In this document: positions 24,218 through 32,910 of the stretch, in pieces | How positions within the stretch are numbered: position 1 is the first letter of the stretch | Layout: the number at the start of each line of letters is the position of its first letter | NCBI RefSeq assembly: GCF_900115265.1 | Contig: NZ_FOVU01000008.1 | Span: 186,001-250,000 of the forward strand | Direction: 5' to 3' | Source of the DNA: Bradyrhizobium sp. Ghvi | Lineage (GTDB): Bacteria; Pseudomonadota; Alphaproteobacteria; Rhizobiales; Xanthobacteraceae | DNA: 64,000 nt | Program-made: the position numbers and the translations under genes | The notes under the pieces: model-generated | Told to the model about the DNA's origin: nothing | The model's input: only the letters and a program-made list of their open reading frames with translations | The model's database searches: none

Positions 24218-25773
24218 GCTTTTTTGCAGATCCACGCTGGGGCGAGGCACTGTCGCATTTGCCCGATTATCTCGGCAATCACGTGCGGGTGAGCCTCGCC
24301 GCACTCGCGCTTGGCCTCGCCATCAGCCTGCCGCTGGCGATCCTCACGCGTAACCGTCCGGCGCCGCGCGCCGCCCTGCTCGCGCTCGCGAGCATCGTGC
24401 AGACCGTGCCGGGACTGGCGCTGCTTGCGCTATTCTATCCGCTGCTGCTGCTCGGTGCCTCAGTAGCGCTGAAATGGTTCGGAGTCTCGTTCTCGGCCTT
24501 CGGCTTCCTCCCGGCGATGCTGGCGCTCGCGCTCTATTCGATGCTGCCGGTGCTGCGCAACGGCATCACCGGGCTGAATGGTATCGACCCCGCGCTGATC
24601 GAGGCCGCCAAGGGCGTCGGCATGACCGCGCAGCAGACATTGTTGATGGTCGAGCTGCCGCTGGCGCTGCCGGTGATGATGGCGGGCATCCGCACCGCCG
24701 CAGTGTGGGTGATCGGCACCGCGACGCTGTCGACGCCGATTGGGCAGACCAGCCTAGGCAACTACATTTTTGCAGGGCTGCAAACCCAGAACTGGGTGTT
24801 CGTGCTGTTCGGCTGCTTCGCCTCGGCCATGCTCGCGCTCGCCGTCGATCAGCTGCTTGGCCTGATCGAGAGCGGACTGCGCCACCGCAGCCGCCTGCAC
24901 GCCGGGCTCGGTGCGATCGGGATCGCGGCGCTGGTTGCGGCGACACTTGTGCCGACGATGGGACGTTCGCCGTCCGGTTATGTGGTCGGCGCCAAGACCT
25001 TTGCCGAACAATATGTGCTCTCGGCCCTGCTGCGCGACCGCCTCCAGGCGGCCGGTCTTTCCGCGAGCGCGCGATCGGGTCTTGGCTCGAGCGTGATCTT
25101 CGGGGCGCTGAAAGCCGGCGACATCGACCTCTATGTCGATTATTCCGGGACGCTCTGGGCCAACCAGCTGCACCGCACCGATATCAAACCGCGCGCGGAG
25201 CTGGTGGCGGAGTTGAAGACGGCACTCGCAAAGGACAACATCACCCTGCTCGGCGAGCTCGGCTTCGAGAATGCCTATGCACTGGTGATGCCGAAGAAGC
25301 GCGCCGACGCGCTTGGCATCCACACCATTGCCGATCTCGCCGCGCACACCTCGACGATGTCGATCGCCGGCGATTACGAGTTCTTCTCCCGGCCGGAATG
25401 GGCGGCGCTGCAAAAGGCCTACGGTCTTCAGTTCAACGCCCAACGCCAGATGCAGCCGGACTTCATGTATGCGGCGGTCGCGAGCGGCGAGGTCGACGTC
25501 ATCGCCGGCTACACCAGCGACGGGCTGATCGCGAAATACGATCTGGTGGCGCTCGACGATCCCAAGCAGGCGATCCCGCCCTATGACGCGATCCTGCTGC
25601 TCGCTCCCAAGCGCGCCGGCGACGAGCGGCTCAAGGCGGCGCTTAGCCCGCTGCTCGGTAAGATCGACATTGCCACCATGCGTGAGGCAAATCTGCGCGC
25701 GGCCGGCAATGACGCGAATTCATCGCCGGATGCGGTGGCGAAGTGGTTGTGGGGGAAGATCGGACGACCGTAG
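24214..25773 (+). CDS. Fused permease and substrate-binding protein of an osmoprotectant-type ABC importer
   Basis: A 519-residue fusion. Residues 1-235 are an OpuCB-type permease with about six helices and the coupling loop GIDPALIEAAKGVGMTAQQT. Residues about 250-519 are an OpuAC-type ligand-binding domain: VVGAKTFAEQYVLSALLRDR, LGSSVIFGALKAGDIDLYVD and YTSDGLIAKYDLVALDD. The binding domain is thus tethered to the membrane rather than free in the periplasm. The family imports quaternary amines such as glycine betaine or related ligands; the ligand here is inferred only at family level. A strong inverted repeat follows the stop. Confidence 0.9.
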   Translation: MSFFADPRWGEALSHLPDYLGNHVRVSLAALALGLAISLPLAILTRNRPAPRAALLALASIVQTVPGLALLALFYPLLLLGASVALKWFGVSFSAFGFLPAMLALALYSMLPVLRNGITGLNGIDPALIEAAKGVGMTAQQTLLMVELPLALPVMMAGIRTAAVWVIGTATLSTPIGQTSLGNYIFAGLQTQNWVFVLFGCFASAMLALAVDQLLGLIESGLRHRSRLHAGLGAIGIAALVAATLVPTMGRSPSGYVVGAKTFAEQYVLSALLRDRLQAAGLSASARSGLGSSVIFGALKAGDIDLYVDYSGTLWANQLHRTDIKPRAELVAELKTALAKDNITLLGELGFENAYALVMPKKRADALGIHTIADLAAHTSTMSIAGDYEFFSRPEWAALQKAYGLQFNAQRQMQPDFMYAAVASGEVDVIAGYTSDGLIAKYDLVALDDPKQAIPPYDAILLLAPKRAGDERLKAALSPLLGKIDIATMREANLRAAGNDANSSPDAVAKWLWGKIGRP

Positions 25774-25830
25774 AAGAGATGAGGGGGTGGCCGCAGGGGA
25801 CGTCCAGCCACCCCCTCCTGCCCATCTCTT
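25774..25830. terminator. Long inverted repeat between convergent genes, likely terminator
   Basis: Arms GAGGGGGTGGC (25781-25791) and GCCACCCCCTC (25807-25817) pair perfectly, and an outer pair AAGAGAT/ATCTCTT extends the structure with small bulges. It lies between the convergent osmoprotectant and ABC-2 genes. There is no T-run, so it may work by structure or with Rho. Confidence 0.55.
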
Positions 25831-25868
25831 GGAGGACGAGAAGGGCAAAGCACAGTCAGGTCATCAGG

Positions 25869-26831
25869 TCACGCCCTCACCTCCTGGCGCTGGAACAGCA
25901 CATAGCTGAACGCGAACAGAATGATGGTGCCGGCGACGAGGCCGACGGTCTGCGGCCATGCAATCATGATGCTTTCACCGAACGGCAGCGGCGCGCCCAT
26001 GACGGCGCCGCGAAGCTGATCGAGAAACACCGGTCCGAGCGCACGAGTCGTTGGTGACAGCACCGCCAGCATCGCTTCCCCGAACAGGTCGTTCGGCGAC
26101 AGCCGGAGCAGCTCCTGCGTCCAGACCGCCGTAGCCGGATCGTTCAGGCCGAGCAGCGCGTAGCGCGGGTCGGCCGGCGCGATCGCCTGCGCCAGCGCCG
26201 GAGCCAGCATCGGCCAAAGCACCGTCAGGAACAGCCAGATGCCCAGCGCGACAAGCGCTGCGGTGGCAGCCGAGCGGAACACCGTGGACAGCAACATCGC
26301 CAGGGACAGCCAGACGCCGGCGTAGAAGATCGCCACGATCAGGAACACCGCCGATCGCGCGATCTCCTCGCCTCCCGGCGGCACGCCGAGGAAGATCAGT
26401 CCGAGACCAATCACCAGCAGCCACAAGGCGGTGAGACTGATCCCGATCGTGGCGAGGGCTGCAAGGAACTTGCCCATCAACAGCGCATCACGATAGATCG
26501 GCTGCGCCAGAATCCGCGACATTGTTCGCCTGTTGTGTTCGCTGTTGACGGCATCAAAACCCAGCCCGATCGCCATCAACGGAATGAGAAAGCCGAGGAT
26601 CGCGACAAAGGACGGCAGGGGCGCCTGGTCGATGGTGAACAGCCGCAGCAGGAGGAACGGATCTTCGGCGGTGTTCTGCCTGAGGCTGCTGATCGCTTCA
26701 TAGAGCGCGGCAAGCGCTGTGGAGACGATCAGCAGCTCCAGCACCAGCATCCGGATGCTGGAGACGTGGTCGGAGAGCTCCTTGACGAATACGGTCGACA
26801 AGCCCCGGAACGGTGATCCCTCACGCCGCAT
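25869..26831 (-). CDS. ABC-2 type transporter permease
   Basis: A 320-residue membrane protein with six predicted helices. It resembles the NosY/ABC-2 permease group: GLGFDAVNSEHNRRTMSRIL and AQPIYRDALLMGKFLAALAT precede the central helices. The start MRREGSPFRGL overlaps the end of the ATPase gene by 11 bp. With the ATPase and the NEW3-domain protein it forms a three-gene leftward operon, most likely an exporter. The transported compound is unknown. Confidence 0.85.
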   Translation of the reverse strand: MRREGSPFRGLSTVFVKELSDHVSSIRMLVLELLIVSTALAALYEAISSLRQNTAEDPFLLLRLFTIDQAPLPSFVAILGFLIPLMAIGLGFDAVNSEHNRRTMSRILAQPIYRDALLMGKFLAALATIGISLTALWLLVIGLGLIFLGVPPGGEEIARSAVFLIVAIFYAGVWLSLAMLLSTVFRSAATAALVALGIWLFLTVLWPMLAPALAQAIAPADPRYALLGLNDPATAVWTQELLRLSPNDLFGEAMLAVLSPTTRALGPVFLDQLRGAVMGAPLPFGESIMIAWPQTVGLVAGTIILFAFSYVLFQRQEVRA

Positions 26832-27807
26832 GACGAACGTCCCCCGTGGGCTGCGCCTGGAAGTAGCGCGCGTAGATCGTTTCGAGGCTCGGTTCGTCGA
26901 CCGACAATCGTCGCAGCGCCCCGTCGCCCGCAACGACGGCGCGCGCCGCATCCGGCCGCACGTCGCGCTCGGCCGTCATGCGGAAACGGTCGGCAGCAAG
27001 GGTCTCCACCTGGGTCACGCCCGGGATCATCGCGAGCCGCCGGGCAATGCCCGGCCCTTCCGCCTCGACCTCGACGACGAAGCCAGCGCCGAGCACCCTG
27101 ACGGCAAGCTCCGGTACCGTGCCCAGCAGCACGATGCGCCCACCCCGAAACAGCGCAACCCGGTCACAGACGCGCTGGACCTGGTCGAGCATATGGGATG
27201 ACAGCAGCACGGTGACGCCCTCGGCTTTCAGCTCGCGGATCAATCCGAGGAATTCCTGCGTGGCTTGCGGATCAAGCCCGGATGTCGGCTCGTCGAGGAT
27301 CGCGATCTCGGCACGCTTCATGATGATCTCCGCCAGACCCAACCGCTGCCGCATGCCGCGCGAGAACGTCCCGACACGCTTCTCGGCAACCTCGGCAAGT
27401 CCAACGCGAGCGAGCGCGGCCTCGATCCGCGCCGCCCGCTCGGCGCGGGCAAGCCCCATCAGCTTGGCGGTGTAGGCGAGATTCTCCGTGGCCGTAAGCT
27501 GGTCGTAGAAGCCGACGGCATCGGGCAGATAACCGACGCGCTGCTTGACCTTCAGCGGCTCGCGCGCCGGATCGAAGCCGAGCACGCTGACTTCGCCCGA
27601 CGATATCTCGGTCAGGCCGAGCATCATCAGGATGGTCGTGGTCTTGCCGGCGCCGTTCGGGCCGAGCAGGCCGAATACCTCACCGCGCGCGATCCCGAAG
27701 TCGATGGAATCGACCGCAATCGACTTTCCATAGTGCCTGGCAAGGCCGCGCGCGCTGATGACGAGATCGCGGGGCGCGCCATTGGCTTCGGTTTGTTGCT
27801 CACTCAT
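26821..27807 (-). CDS. ABC-2 exporter ATPase
   Basis: A 328-residue ATPase of the CcmA/NosF-like export group. Walker A GPNGAGKTT, the signature region FSRGMRQRLGLAEI and Walker B IAILDEPTSGLDPQ are present. Residues about 235-328 are a C-terminal extension typical of this group. The start MSEQQTEANG overlaps the stop of the NEW3 gene by 4 bp; an upstream in-frame start at 27885 would lie inside that gene and is rejected. Confidence 0.88.
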   Translation of the reverse strand: MSEQQTEANGAPRDLVISARGLARHYGKSIAVDSIDFGIARGEVFGLLGPNGAGKTTTILMMLGLTEISSGEVSVLGFDPAREPLKVKQRVGYLPDAVGFYDQLTATENLAYTAKLMGLARAERAARIEAALARVGLAEVAEKRVGTFSRGMRQRLGLAEIIMKRAEIAILDEPTSGLDPQATQEFLGLIRELKAEGVTVLLSSHMLDQVQRVCDRVALFRGGRIVLLGTVPELAVRVLGAGFVVEVEAEGPGIARRLAMIPGVTQVETLAADRFRMTAERDVRPDAARAVVAGDGALRRLSVDEPSLETIYARYFQAQPTGDVRHAA

Positions 27808-28970
27808 CGCCGTCCGTACCTTGCGACTGCACCAAGCATCAACAATAGCGCGACGCCGATGACGCCGGCGCCCGCCACGCCCCACACCGTCGAGGTGGCG
27901 ACAGTGACGCGGAATTGGCTCGAGGCGCTTTCACCACGTGAGGAGGCGCGGATGGTGGTCTGATAGTCTCCGGCCAGCGACTTGTCGCTCGGAGTGAGCA
28001 GCGCCTGCACCTCGCTGTCCTTGCCGGGAACGAGGCGATCGATCGTCGCCGGCTCAAACGTCACCTTCCACCCATTCGGCGCGGTCCCAGCCAGCGCGAT
28101 GTTCTCGGCAGGCGCGGTGCCGGTGTTGGTCACGACGATCGGAATCGAACTTTGCTTGCCCGCAACCGCACGCGCGCTCAGAAGACCGTCGCGTCCGGAG
28201 ATCTGGAGCTGCGGCTGTCCGACGACATCGAGCGCGAGCTCGGTGGAGGCCGAGGCGTCCTCCGCCTTCACGGTCACCTTCACCGGGAAATGCCCGGCAT
28301 CGATCGTGGTGGGCGGGCGCACCTTCAGCTTGACGTCCTTGGACTGACCAGCATCGATCGGGATCGAGGAGAGCTCCTGGGTGCCATAGGCTTCAGTGAA
28401 GGAGGTCTCGAAATTGGCGGGCGCTTCGGCGGCAAAGCTCGCGATGAGATTGCGGCCTGAATCGTTCTTGATCGAGAGCGTGTAATCGAAATTGGACTTC
28501 GGGCTGCCGCGCAGGGACGGCAGGCTCGATTTGACCGTCAGCTTCGCCGGCAGCTCCTTGGCGAGCGAGACTGCGATCGGAAGCTCCGCACTGCTGCCCT
28601 GCCCCTCGGCCTTCACCGTGATCGTATGCGCGCTGAGATCGTTGCCGGCGGGAACATCGAGCCTGAGCTGAAGCGCGACGCTGCCGTCAGGCGCCGGCAT
28701 CGCCGCCGCGACGGGCTGGCCGCCACCCAGCAGCGTCGCAGTCCAGCCACTCGGCACGCCCGCCACCGAAAGCTGGTAACGCTGCGGCGACAGGTCGTAG
28801 TTCTGCAGACGCAGCGAGATGTTGCTGGTCGTGCCGGGACGCACCGTGACCGCCGGATAGTCGGTCATGAGAAAGAGCCCCTTGATATCATGCGCCGGTT
28901 CGGCGGCATGAACAGCTGGACTCAGCAGCATGAAGGCAAATGCAAGGCGCGCAACATCAAGCGCTCGCAT
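27804..28970 (-). CDS. Exported, membrane-anchored NEW3-domain protein
   Basis: A 388-residue protein with a signal peptide (VARLAFAFMLLSPAVHAAEP) and a single C-terminal membrane helix (VAGAGVIGVALLLMLGAVA). Between them are three or four immunoglobulin-like NEW3 segments recognisable by repeated patterns such as GVPSGWTATL, APNGWKVTFEPA and LTPSDKSLAGDYQTT. It is therefore mostly periplasmic. It is the first gene of the ABC-2 operon and may help the exporter fold, recognise or release its substrate; that role is inferred. The start follows AGGAGAACCTCC. Confidence 0.8.
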   Translation of the reverse strand: MRALDVARLAFAFMLLSPAVHAAEPAHDIKGLFLMTDYPAVTVRPGTTSNISLRLQNYDLSPQRYQLSVAGVPSGWTATLLGGGQPVAAAMPAPDGSVALQLRLDVPAGNDLSAHTITVKAEGQGSSAELPIAVSLAKELPAKLTVKSSLPSLRGSPKSNFDYTLSIKNDSGRNLIASFAAEAPANFETSFTEAYGTQELSSIPIDAGQSKDVKLKVRPPTTIDAGHFPVKVTVKAEDASASTELALDVVGQPQLQISGRDGLLSARAVAGKQSSIPIVVTNTGTAPAENIALAGTAPNGWKVTFEPATIDRLVPGKDSEVQALLTPSDKSLAGDYQTTIRASSRGESASSQFRVTVATSTVWGVAGAGVIGVALLLMLGAVARYGRR

Positions 28971-29216
28971 GGAGGTTCTCCTGCAAGAAGGGGGATCAGA
29001 GATCGGCAACACCGCCGGAAAGTCCCTGGTGGCGGCGTCTGGGATGATGGCAGCAATCGTGACAAAGTTTGGGAAGCAAGGCGCCGCGCCAATTACAAGT
29101 CGGTGATTTCAGGCATTTTCGGCTCAGACTTTAGTTTGAATAGCACCCCGTCAAAAGATTAATACGTCGTAATACGATATATTTGTCGGCCATACGATCC
29201 AGCCAGTCAGATCCGG

Positions 29217-30929
29217 TTAAAGGCCGTGAATCATCCCCGCATTGATCAGCAACCGGTTCAGCCGCCGTGCTTCCGCACCGTCGTTGCAGCCATAGAAGAT
29301 CCCGTTGCAGCGAAGCATGATCTTTTTCTGCTCGGCGAAGGACGGATCGAGCGGAATGCCGGCGGCCTCCTGGATCACCAGCGGCAGATAGGCACCGTCG
29401 ATGCTGTCCATCACCGCGTCACTTTTCACCGGCTCGAAATTGACGGCATCGATTGCGTAATATGTCGCGTAGAGGCGCGGATCGTAAGCATCGAGCTTCC
29501 TGCCGATCGCGCCTTCGTCGAGCCCGGGCTCGAGGATGTTGGGAGCGAACTCGGGCTGATGGTCGCCATAGCGCACGATCAGGAAGGGCTCACCCGGAAA
29601 ACTCTTCTTCAAGCCTGCGACGAAGCCCTTGTATTGCTCGGCGCTCATCGCCTGCCGGCGCAGATATTCGTCGATGGACGGCACATTGCCCGGCGCGCGC
29701 CAATTCGGCATCAGATCGGGACGGAAGCGCGTCTCCCACGGGAAATGATTGGCGCCGAGATAGATGAAGGTGAAGAGCGGCTTGTTAGGCGTCCGCTCGC
29801 CCATCAACCCCAACGCCTTGTCGTAGAAGAAACTGTCGGGCTCGACGTCCCTGGCGCCGAGATCATGAGCGTCGAGGAAGCGCTCGACACCCGTCGTGAT
29901 CTGAAAGCTGCGCGCGCCCATGAAGCCGCCATAGGCGGGATAGAGCGACATTGTATCGTAGCCGCAGCGGCGCAACGCCAGCGGCAGGCCCCGCTCGACC
30001 CGGCCCGACGCAATGCGCGTCACGAAATAGGCGAAGCGGCCAAACGAGCGCGAGGAGAGACCGGCCAGCACGTTGTATTCCGTGAACCAGCTCGGCCCGC
30101 CATTGCTCTCGGCCAGGAACGTGCGCTCCTTGCCGTCCCAGGACTTGAAGTGGCTGCCGTAGCCCGGCGGCACCTTGATGCCCTGCGCGGCGCGGATGTC
30201 GAAGCTCGACTCATCGTGGATCATGATGATGTTCGGCCGGCGGCCGGCAGGATGGCAAGCATCGATCAACGGGATGTTGAGCCGCTCGTCGACCGGGGCG
30301 GCCGATTCCATGAACCCGTACTGCACGAAATCGGAAACCGCCGTGACGCCCGAGCGGAAGAATTTCGAAAGGTAGCCGTCGTCGTAATAGCCACGCCAGG
30401 CTTCGTCCGGATGATAGACGGAATAGAAGACCAGGGCGGCGAGGCAGGCGAGCTTGCAGGCCAGGGCCGGCAGGCGGCGGATGCGAAATGGATCGAGCCA
30501 CCACAGCGCATACATCAGGGGCAGCGTGATCAGACCTGCCCCGATTACGGACCAGCGCAGGTTCGGGAAGATCGTGAACAGAAACGCGACCGTGTCGCGG
30601 TCGATCATCATCAGGTCGATGAAATTGACCGTCATCTGCGCGACGTCGTGCTTGAGCCGCGACAGCAGCACCAGCACCACGACCATAGTCAGCGACAGCG
30701 CACCCGACAGGGCCGGCCGGCGCAACAGCGTGATCCAGAAGAAGTTGAGGATACCCCAGGCGAGCAGGAAGGACAGGCGCGAGCTGAAATCGGTCTCGGT
30801 CTCGTACATCAGCGCCAGCGCTGCCAAATGCGGCGCGGCCACCGCGAGCAGCCGCCAGATGCCGAGCGCAGCGACGCTCGCCAGAACGGCGGTGGTGGCG
30901 GAAGGACCTGGATCAGGCGCGGGCGCCAT
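29217..30929 (-). CDS. Membrane-anchored sulfatase-fold protein (LTA synthase/phosphoglycerol transferase-like)
   Basis: About 570 residues. Five N-terminal membrane helices (to about residue 170) are followed by a periplasmic alkaline-phosphatase/sulfatase domain. NIIMIHDESSFD holds the predicted metal-binding and nucleophile region, and VRYGDHQPEF the C-terminal metal-binding Asp-His. Related proteins transfer phosphoglycerol or phosphoethanolamine to envelope glycans or lipids. Which one this does is unknown. The start was placed at MAPAPDPGPS; an ATG further upstream at 31028 adds 33 low-quality residues. It is monocistronic. Confidence 0.8.
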   Translation of the reverse strand: MAPAPDPGPSATTAVLASVAALGIWRLLAVAAPHLAALALMYETETDFSSRLSFLLAWGILNFFWITLLRRPALSGALSLTMVVVLVLLSRLKHDVAQMTVNFIDLMMIDRDTVAFLFTIFPNLRWSVIGAGLITLPLMYALWWLDPFRIRRLPALACKLACLAALVFYSVYHPDEAWRGYYDDGYLSKFFRSGVTAVSDFVQYGFMESAAPVDERLNIPLIDACHPAGRRPNIIMIHDESSFDIRAAQGIKVPPGYGSHFKSWDGKERTFLAESNGGPSWFTEYNVLAGLSSRSFGRFAYFVTRIASGRVERGLPLALRRCGYDTMSLYPAYGGFMGARSFQITTGVERFLDAHDLGARDVEPDSFFYDKALGLMGERTPNKPLFTFIYLGANHFPWETRFRPDLMPNWRAPGNVPSIDEYLRRQAMSAEQYKGFVAGLKKSFPGEPFLIVRYGDHQPEFAPNILEPGLDEGAIGRKLDAYDPRLYATYYAIDAVNFEPVKSDAVMDSIDGAYLPLVIQEAAGIPLDPSFAEQKKIMLRCNGIFYGCNDGAEARRLNRLLINAGMIHGL

Positions 30930-31123
30930 CGAGGACACGCTGAACACGTTCCGGCGCGGTGAAGCCAAGCCGTCTGGCCCGTCTCGAGACGGCCAGGGCG
31001 TCCGGCGCAGCCGGCTGCACCGTGTCACAAAACTGTAATAGAACGGTCTCGGGCAGGCAACGCGAACCAGCGTCCGACCTTCGCTTAATGTTAGCGAGCT
31101 GCGAAGGCCTTATCCGGGCGAGG

Positions 31124-31774
31124 CTAGGGCTTTGATATCCCGCTGATGAACAGATCGATCACGCCTTCCGCCATCTCTTCAATCTCGGCCTCCTCCACAC
31201 CCCAGCGCGGGAAATGGCCGTCGAGGTTCATCCGGGCGAAACCGTAGATCAGGGCGCGACCGGCGATCAGGACCCGCTTCAGATCCGTCGACCTCAGCAG
31301 GCCCTGCGCGACCGCCTCGGTCAGCATCCGTTCGGTCAGCGCGATCAGCTCGGCGTTGTCGCGCGTCAGCTCAGCCGAGCTGCCATGGGCGAAATAGCGC
31401 CCTGTGGAGATGATCTCGAAATGCGCGGGGTTGCGCATGGCCCATCGCACATAGGCGAGGCCGAAGGCGCGGAAGCGTGCCAGAGCATTGGCGGCCGGAG
31501 CGTCTGCCAGCGCGGCTTCGATCTCGACGCGAAAGCGCCGTTGCGCCTCCTCGGCCACGGCAGCCATCAAGGCGTCGCGGTTGGGAAAATGCCGGAATGG
31601 CGCTCCTGGCGAGACCGCAGCCCGGCGCGCGGCCTCGCGGACCGAGACCTCGGCGCCTTCGGCTGCCAGCTGCAGCGCAGCATCGATCAGCACGCGACGA
31701 AGGTCGCCATGATGATAGGGCCGGGCTTCCCGTGTCTGGCGAGCGCGGGGTTTGGAGATCTGGCGTGGAGACAT
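31124..31774 (-). CDS. TetR/AcrR-family regulator with WHG-type C-terminal domain
   Basis: A 216-residue repressor. The N-terminal HTH is GAEVSVREAARRAAVSPGAPFRHF-like, which is the common TetR arrangement (helix-turn-helix followed by FPNRDALMAA). The C-terminal half contains FGLAYVRWAMRNPAHFEIIS, typical of the TetR WHG subgroup. It faces away from a membrane-protein gene at 31878, and two near-identical 17-bp palindromes lie between them. It probably represses both itself and that gene. The start was chosen at MSPRQISKP. Confidence 0.9.
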   Translation of the reverse strand: MSPRQISKPRARQTREARPYHHGDLRRVLIDAALQLAAEGAEVSVREAARRAAVSPGAPFRHFPNRDALMAAVAEEAQRRFRVEIEAALADAPAANALARFRAFGLAYVRWAMRNPAHFEIISTGRYFAHGSSAELTRDNAELIALTERMLTEAVAQGLLRSTDLKRVLIAGRALIYGFARMNLDGHFPRWGVEEAEIEEMAEGVIDLFISGISKP

Positions 31775-31803
31775 GGCGCTTTCTAGCATCACTCCAACGT
31801 GAA

Positions 31804-31820
31804 TGTAAGCAGCGATTACA
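31804..31820. promoter_or_regulatory. TetR operator 1, TGTAAGCAGCGATTACA
   Basis: A 17-bp imperfect palindrome (TGTAA, 7 bases, TTACA) located 30 bp before the TetR start. It is the near reverse complement of operator 2, with a centre-to-centre spacing of 43 bp, about four helical turns. Confidence 0.75.
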
Positions 31821-31846
31821 CCATTGACGATCGCGCAGCAGCGCGA

Positions 31847-31863
31847 TGTAATCAACGCTTACA
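31847..31863. promoter_or_regulatory. TetR operator 2, TGTAATCAACGCTTACA
   Basis: A 17-bp palindrome with the same arms as operator 1 but in reversed orientation. It lies 15 bp before the start of the membrane-protein gene at 31878, where bound repressor would block its promoter. Confidence 0.75.
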
Positions 31864-31877
31864 TAATGGAGGCCACC

Positions 31878-32498
31878 ATGCCGCGACGTCAAAGCTGGCT
31901 TGAAGGGCGGCGGCTGCTCGCCGTCCTCACGCTGAGTCTGATCGCCCTAAGCCTCTCGATCGCCTCGATGCGGCAGTTCGACGTCGATGGCATCCGCATG
32001 GTGATCCGCTTCACGGCGCGCAGCTCGTTGCTGCTGTTTTGCCTTGCCTTCAGTGCCGCGGCGCTGGCGCGGCTCTGGCCCAACCCCTGGACGCGCTGGC
32101 AGCGCCGCAACCGGCGCTATCTGGGCCTGAGCTTTGCGGCGTCCCACGTCATCCACGCGATCGCGATCGTCGTCTTCGCGAAGATGGATCCGGCCGGCTT
32201 TGCGCAGGCGACCTCACCGGCCTCCTACATCTTCGGCGGCATCGGCTACCTCGTCATCATCGCCATGAGCGCGACCTCGCTCGACCGTACGGCCGCGCTG
32301 ATCGGCCCGCGCGCCTGGCGCGCGCTGCACCTCGCGGGTGGCTATTACCTCTGGCTCCAGTTCATGGTGTCCTTCGGCAAGCGGGTGCCGGCCACGCCGG
32401 TCTATGCCGCCTTCCTCATTCCGCTGCTCGCGGTGATGGCGCTGCGGATGATCGCCATGGCCGCCCATCCACGCGCGCGAACGGCCAAAGCGAGCTAA
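31878..32498 (+). CDS. Membrane protein of the ferric-reductase-like (MsrQ-type) fold
   Basis: A 206-residue protein with about six membrane helices. Histidines in HVIHAI and LHLAGGYYLWLQFMVSFGK are placed like haem ligands of the ferric reductase/MsrQ transmembrane family. It has no FAD or NADPH domain, so an electron partner would be needed. The start at MPRRQSWLEG follows GGAGGCCACC. It is divergent from a TetR gene and has a strong operator in its promoter, so it is probably inducible. Function is inferred from fold only. Confidence 0.75.
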   Translation: MPRRQSWLEGRRLLAVLTLSLIALSLSIASMRQFDVDGIRMVIRFTARSSLLLFCLAFSAAALARLWPNPWTRWQRRNRRYLGLSFAASHVIHAIAIVVFAKMDPAGFAQATSPASYIFGGIGYLVIIAMSATSLDRTAALIGPRAWRALHLAGGYYLWLQFMVSFGKRVPATPVYAAFLIPLLAVMALRMIAMAAHPRARTAKAS

Positions 32499-32590
32499 AC
32501 GTCCATCAACCCCTGCGGCAACAGCCCCAGCCGCTTGGCAATGATGCGGTCGAATGTCCGCTTCGGCAGCATCGCAGCAAATGGCGGGGG
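32495..32590 (-). pseudogene. Possible C-terminal remnant of a short-chain dehydrogenase-like gene
   Basis: On the minus strand a coding-like stretch reads PPFAAMLPKRTFDRIIAKRL then GLLPQGLMDV and a stop. This resembles the C terminus of short-chain dehydrogenases, but the frame has no matching upstream part: coding-like sequence stops about 30 codons before the stop. It overlaps the stop codon of the preceding gene by 3 bp. The family assignment is weak. Confidence 0.3.
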
Positions 32591-32863
32591 CCGATTGATT
32601 GTGCGTTGAAGCCGCGGATGAAGAGTTGAATCCTAGCCTCTGAAGACACAGCGCTTTCGGCGATCGCAAAGCTCGCGAAAACTCTGAATAACGACGCGAA
32701 TCCAAGAATGTGGTTTAAGCGTCAGTCCTTGGCTCTCTGGGAGCACTTCAACTCGCGAAGAATTTGGATGAAGTCGCAATGCTTCGCGCGAGATGAAAAG
32801 AGCGAGACCGCTGTCCGCGATCTCGCTCCAATATATCCGCGAAGATTTAAGATTTGGTTGGCT
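32591..32863. other. Non-coding gap before ilvC
   Basis: About 270 bp, less G+C rich than its surroundings in its right half. Together with the remnant and the repeat at 32864-32901 it makes up the 412-bp space between the 31878 gene and ilvC. I see no gene or clear signal in it. Confidence 0.4.
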
Positions 32864-32901
32864 CGTCATTCCGGGGCGCATAGCGCGCCCCCGGAATGAC
32901 G
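32864..32901. repeat. Short palindromic repeat at the 3' end of ilvC
   Basis: CGTCATTCCGGGG and CCCCGGAATGACG are perfect inverted arms around GCGCATAGCGCGC. It is a minimal form of the repeats at 11213-11338 and 40835-40917. Being 9 bp past the ilvC stop, it may also end or stabilise the ilvC transcript. Confidence 0.75.
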
Positions 32902-32910
32902 GCGATGCCG

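Noticed and set aside
29226..30962. Long plus-strand open frame antisense to the sulfatase-fold gene
   Set aside because: The high G+C content creates long antisense frames; its translation is Arg/Gln/His rich and low in hydrophobic order, while the minus strand encodes a recognisable protein.
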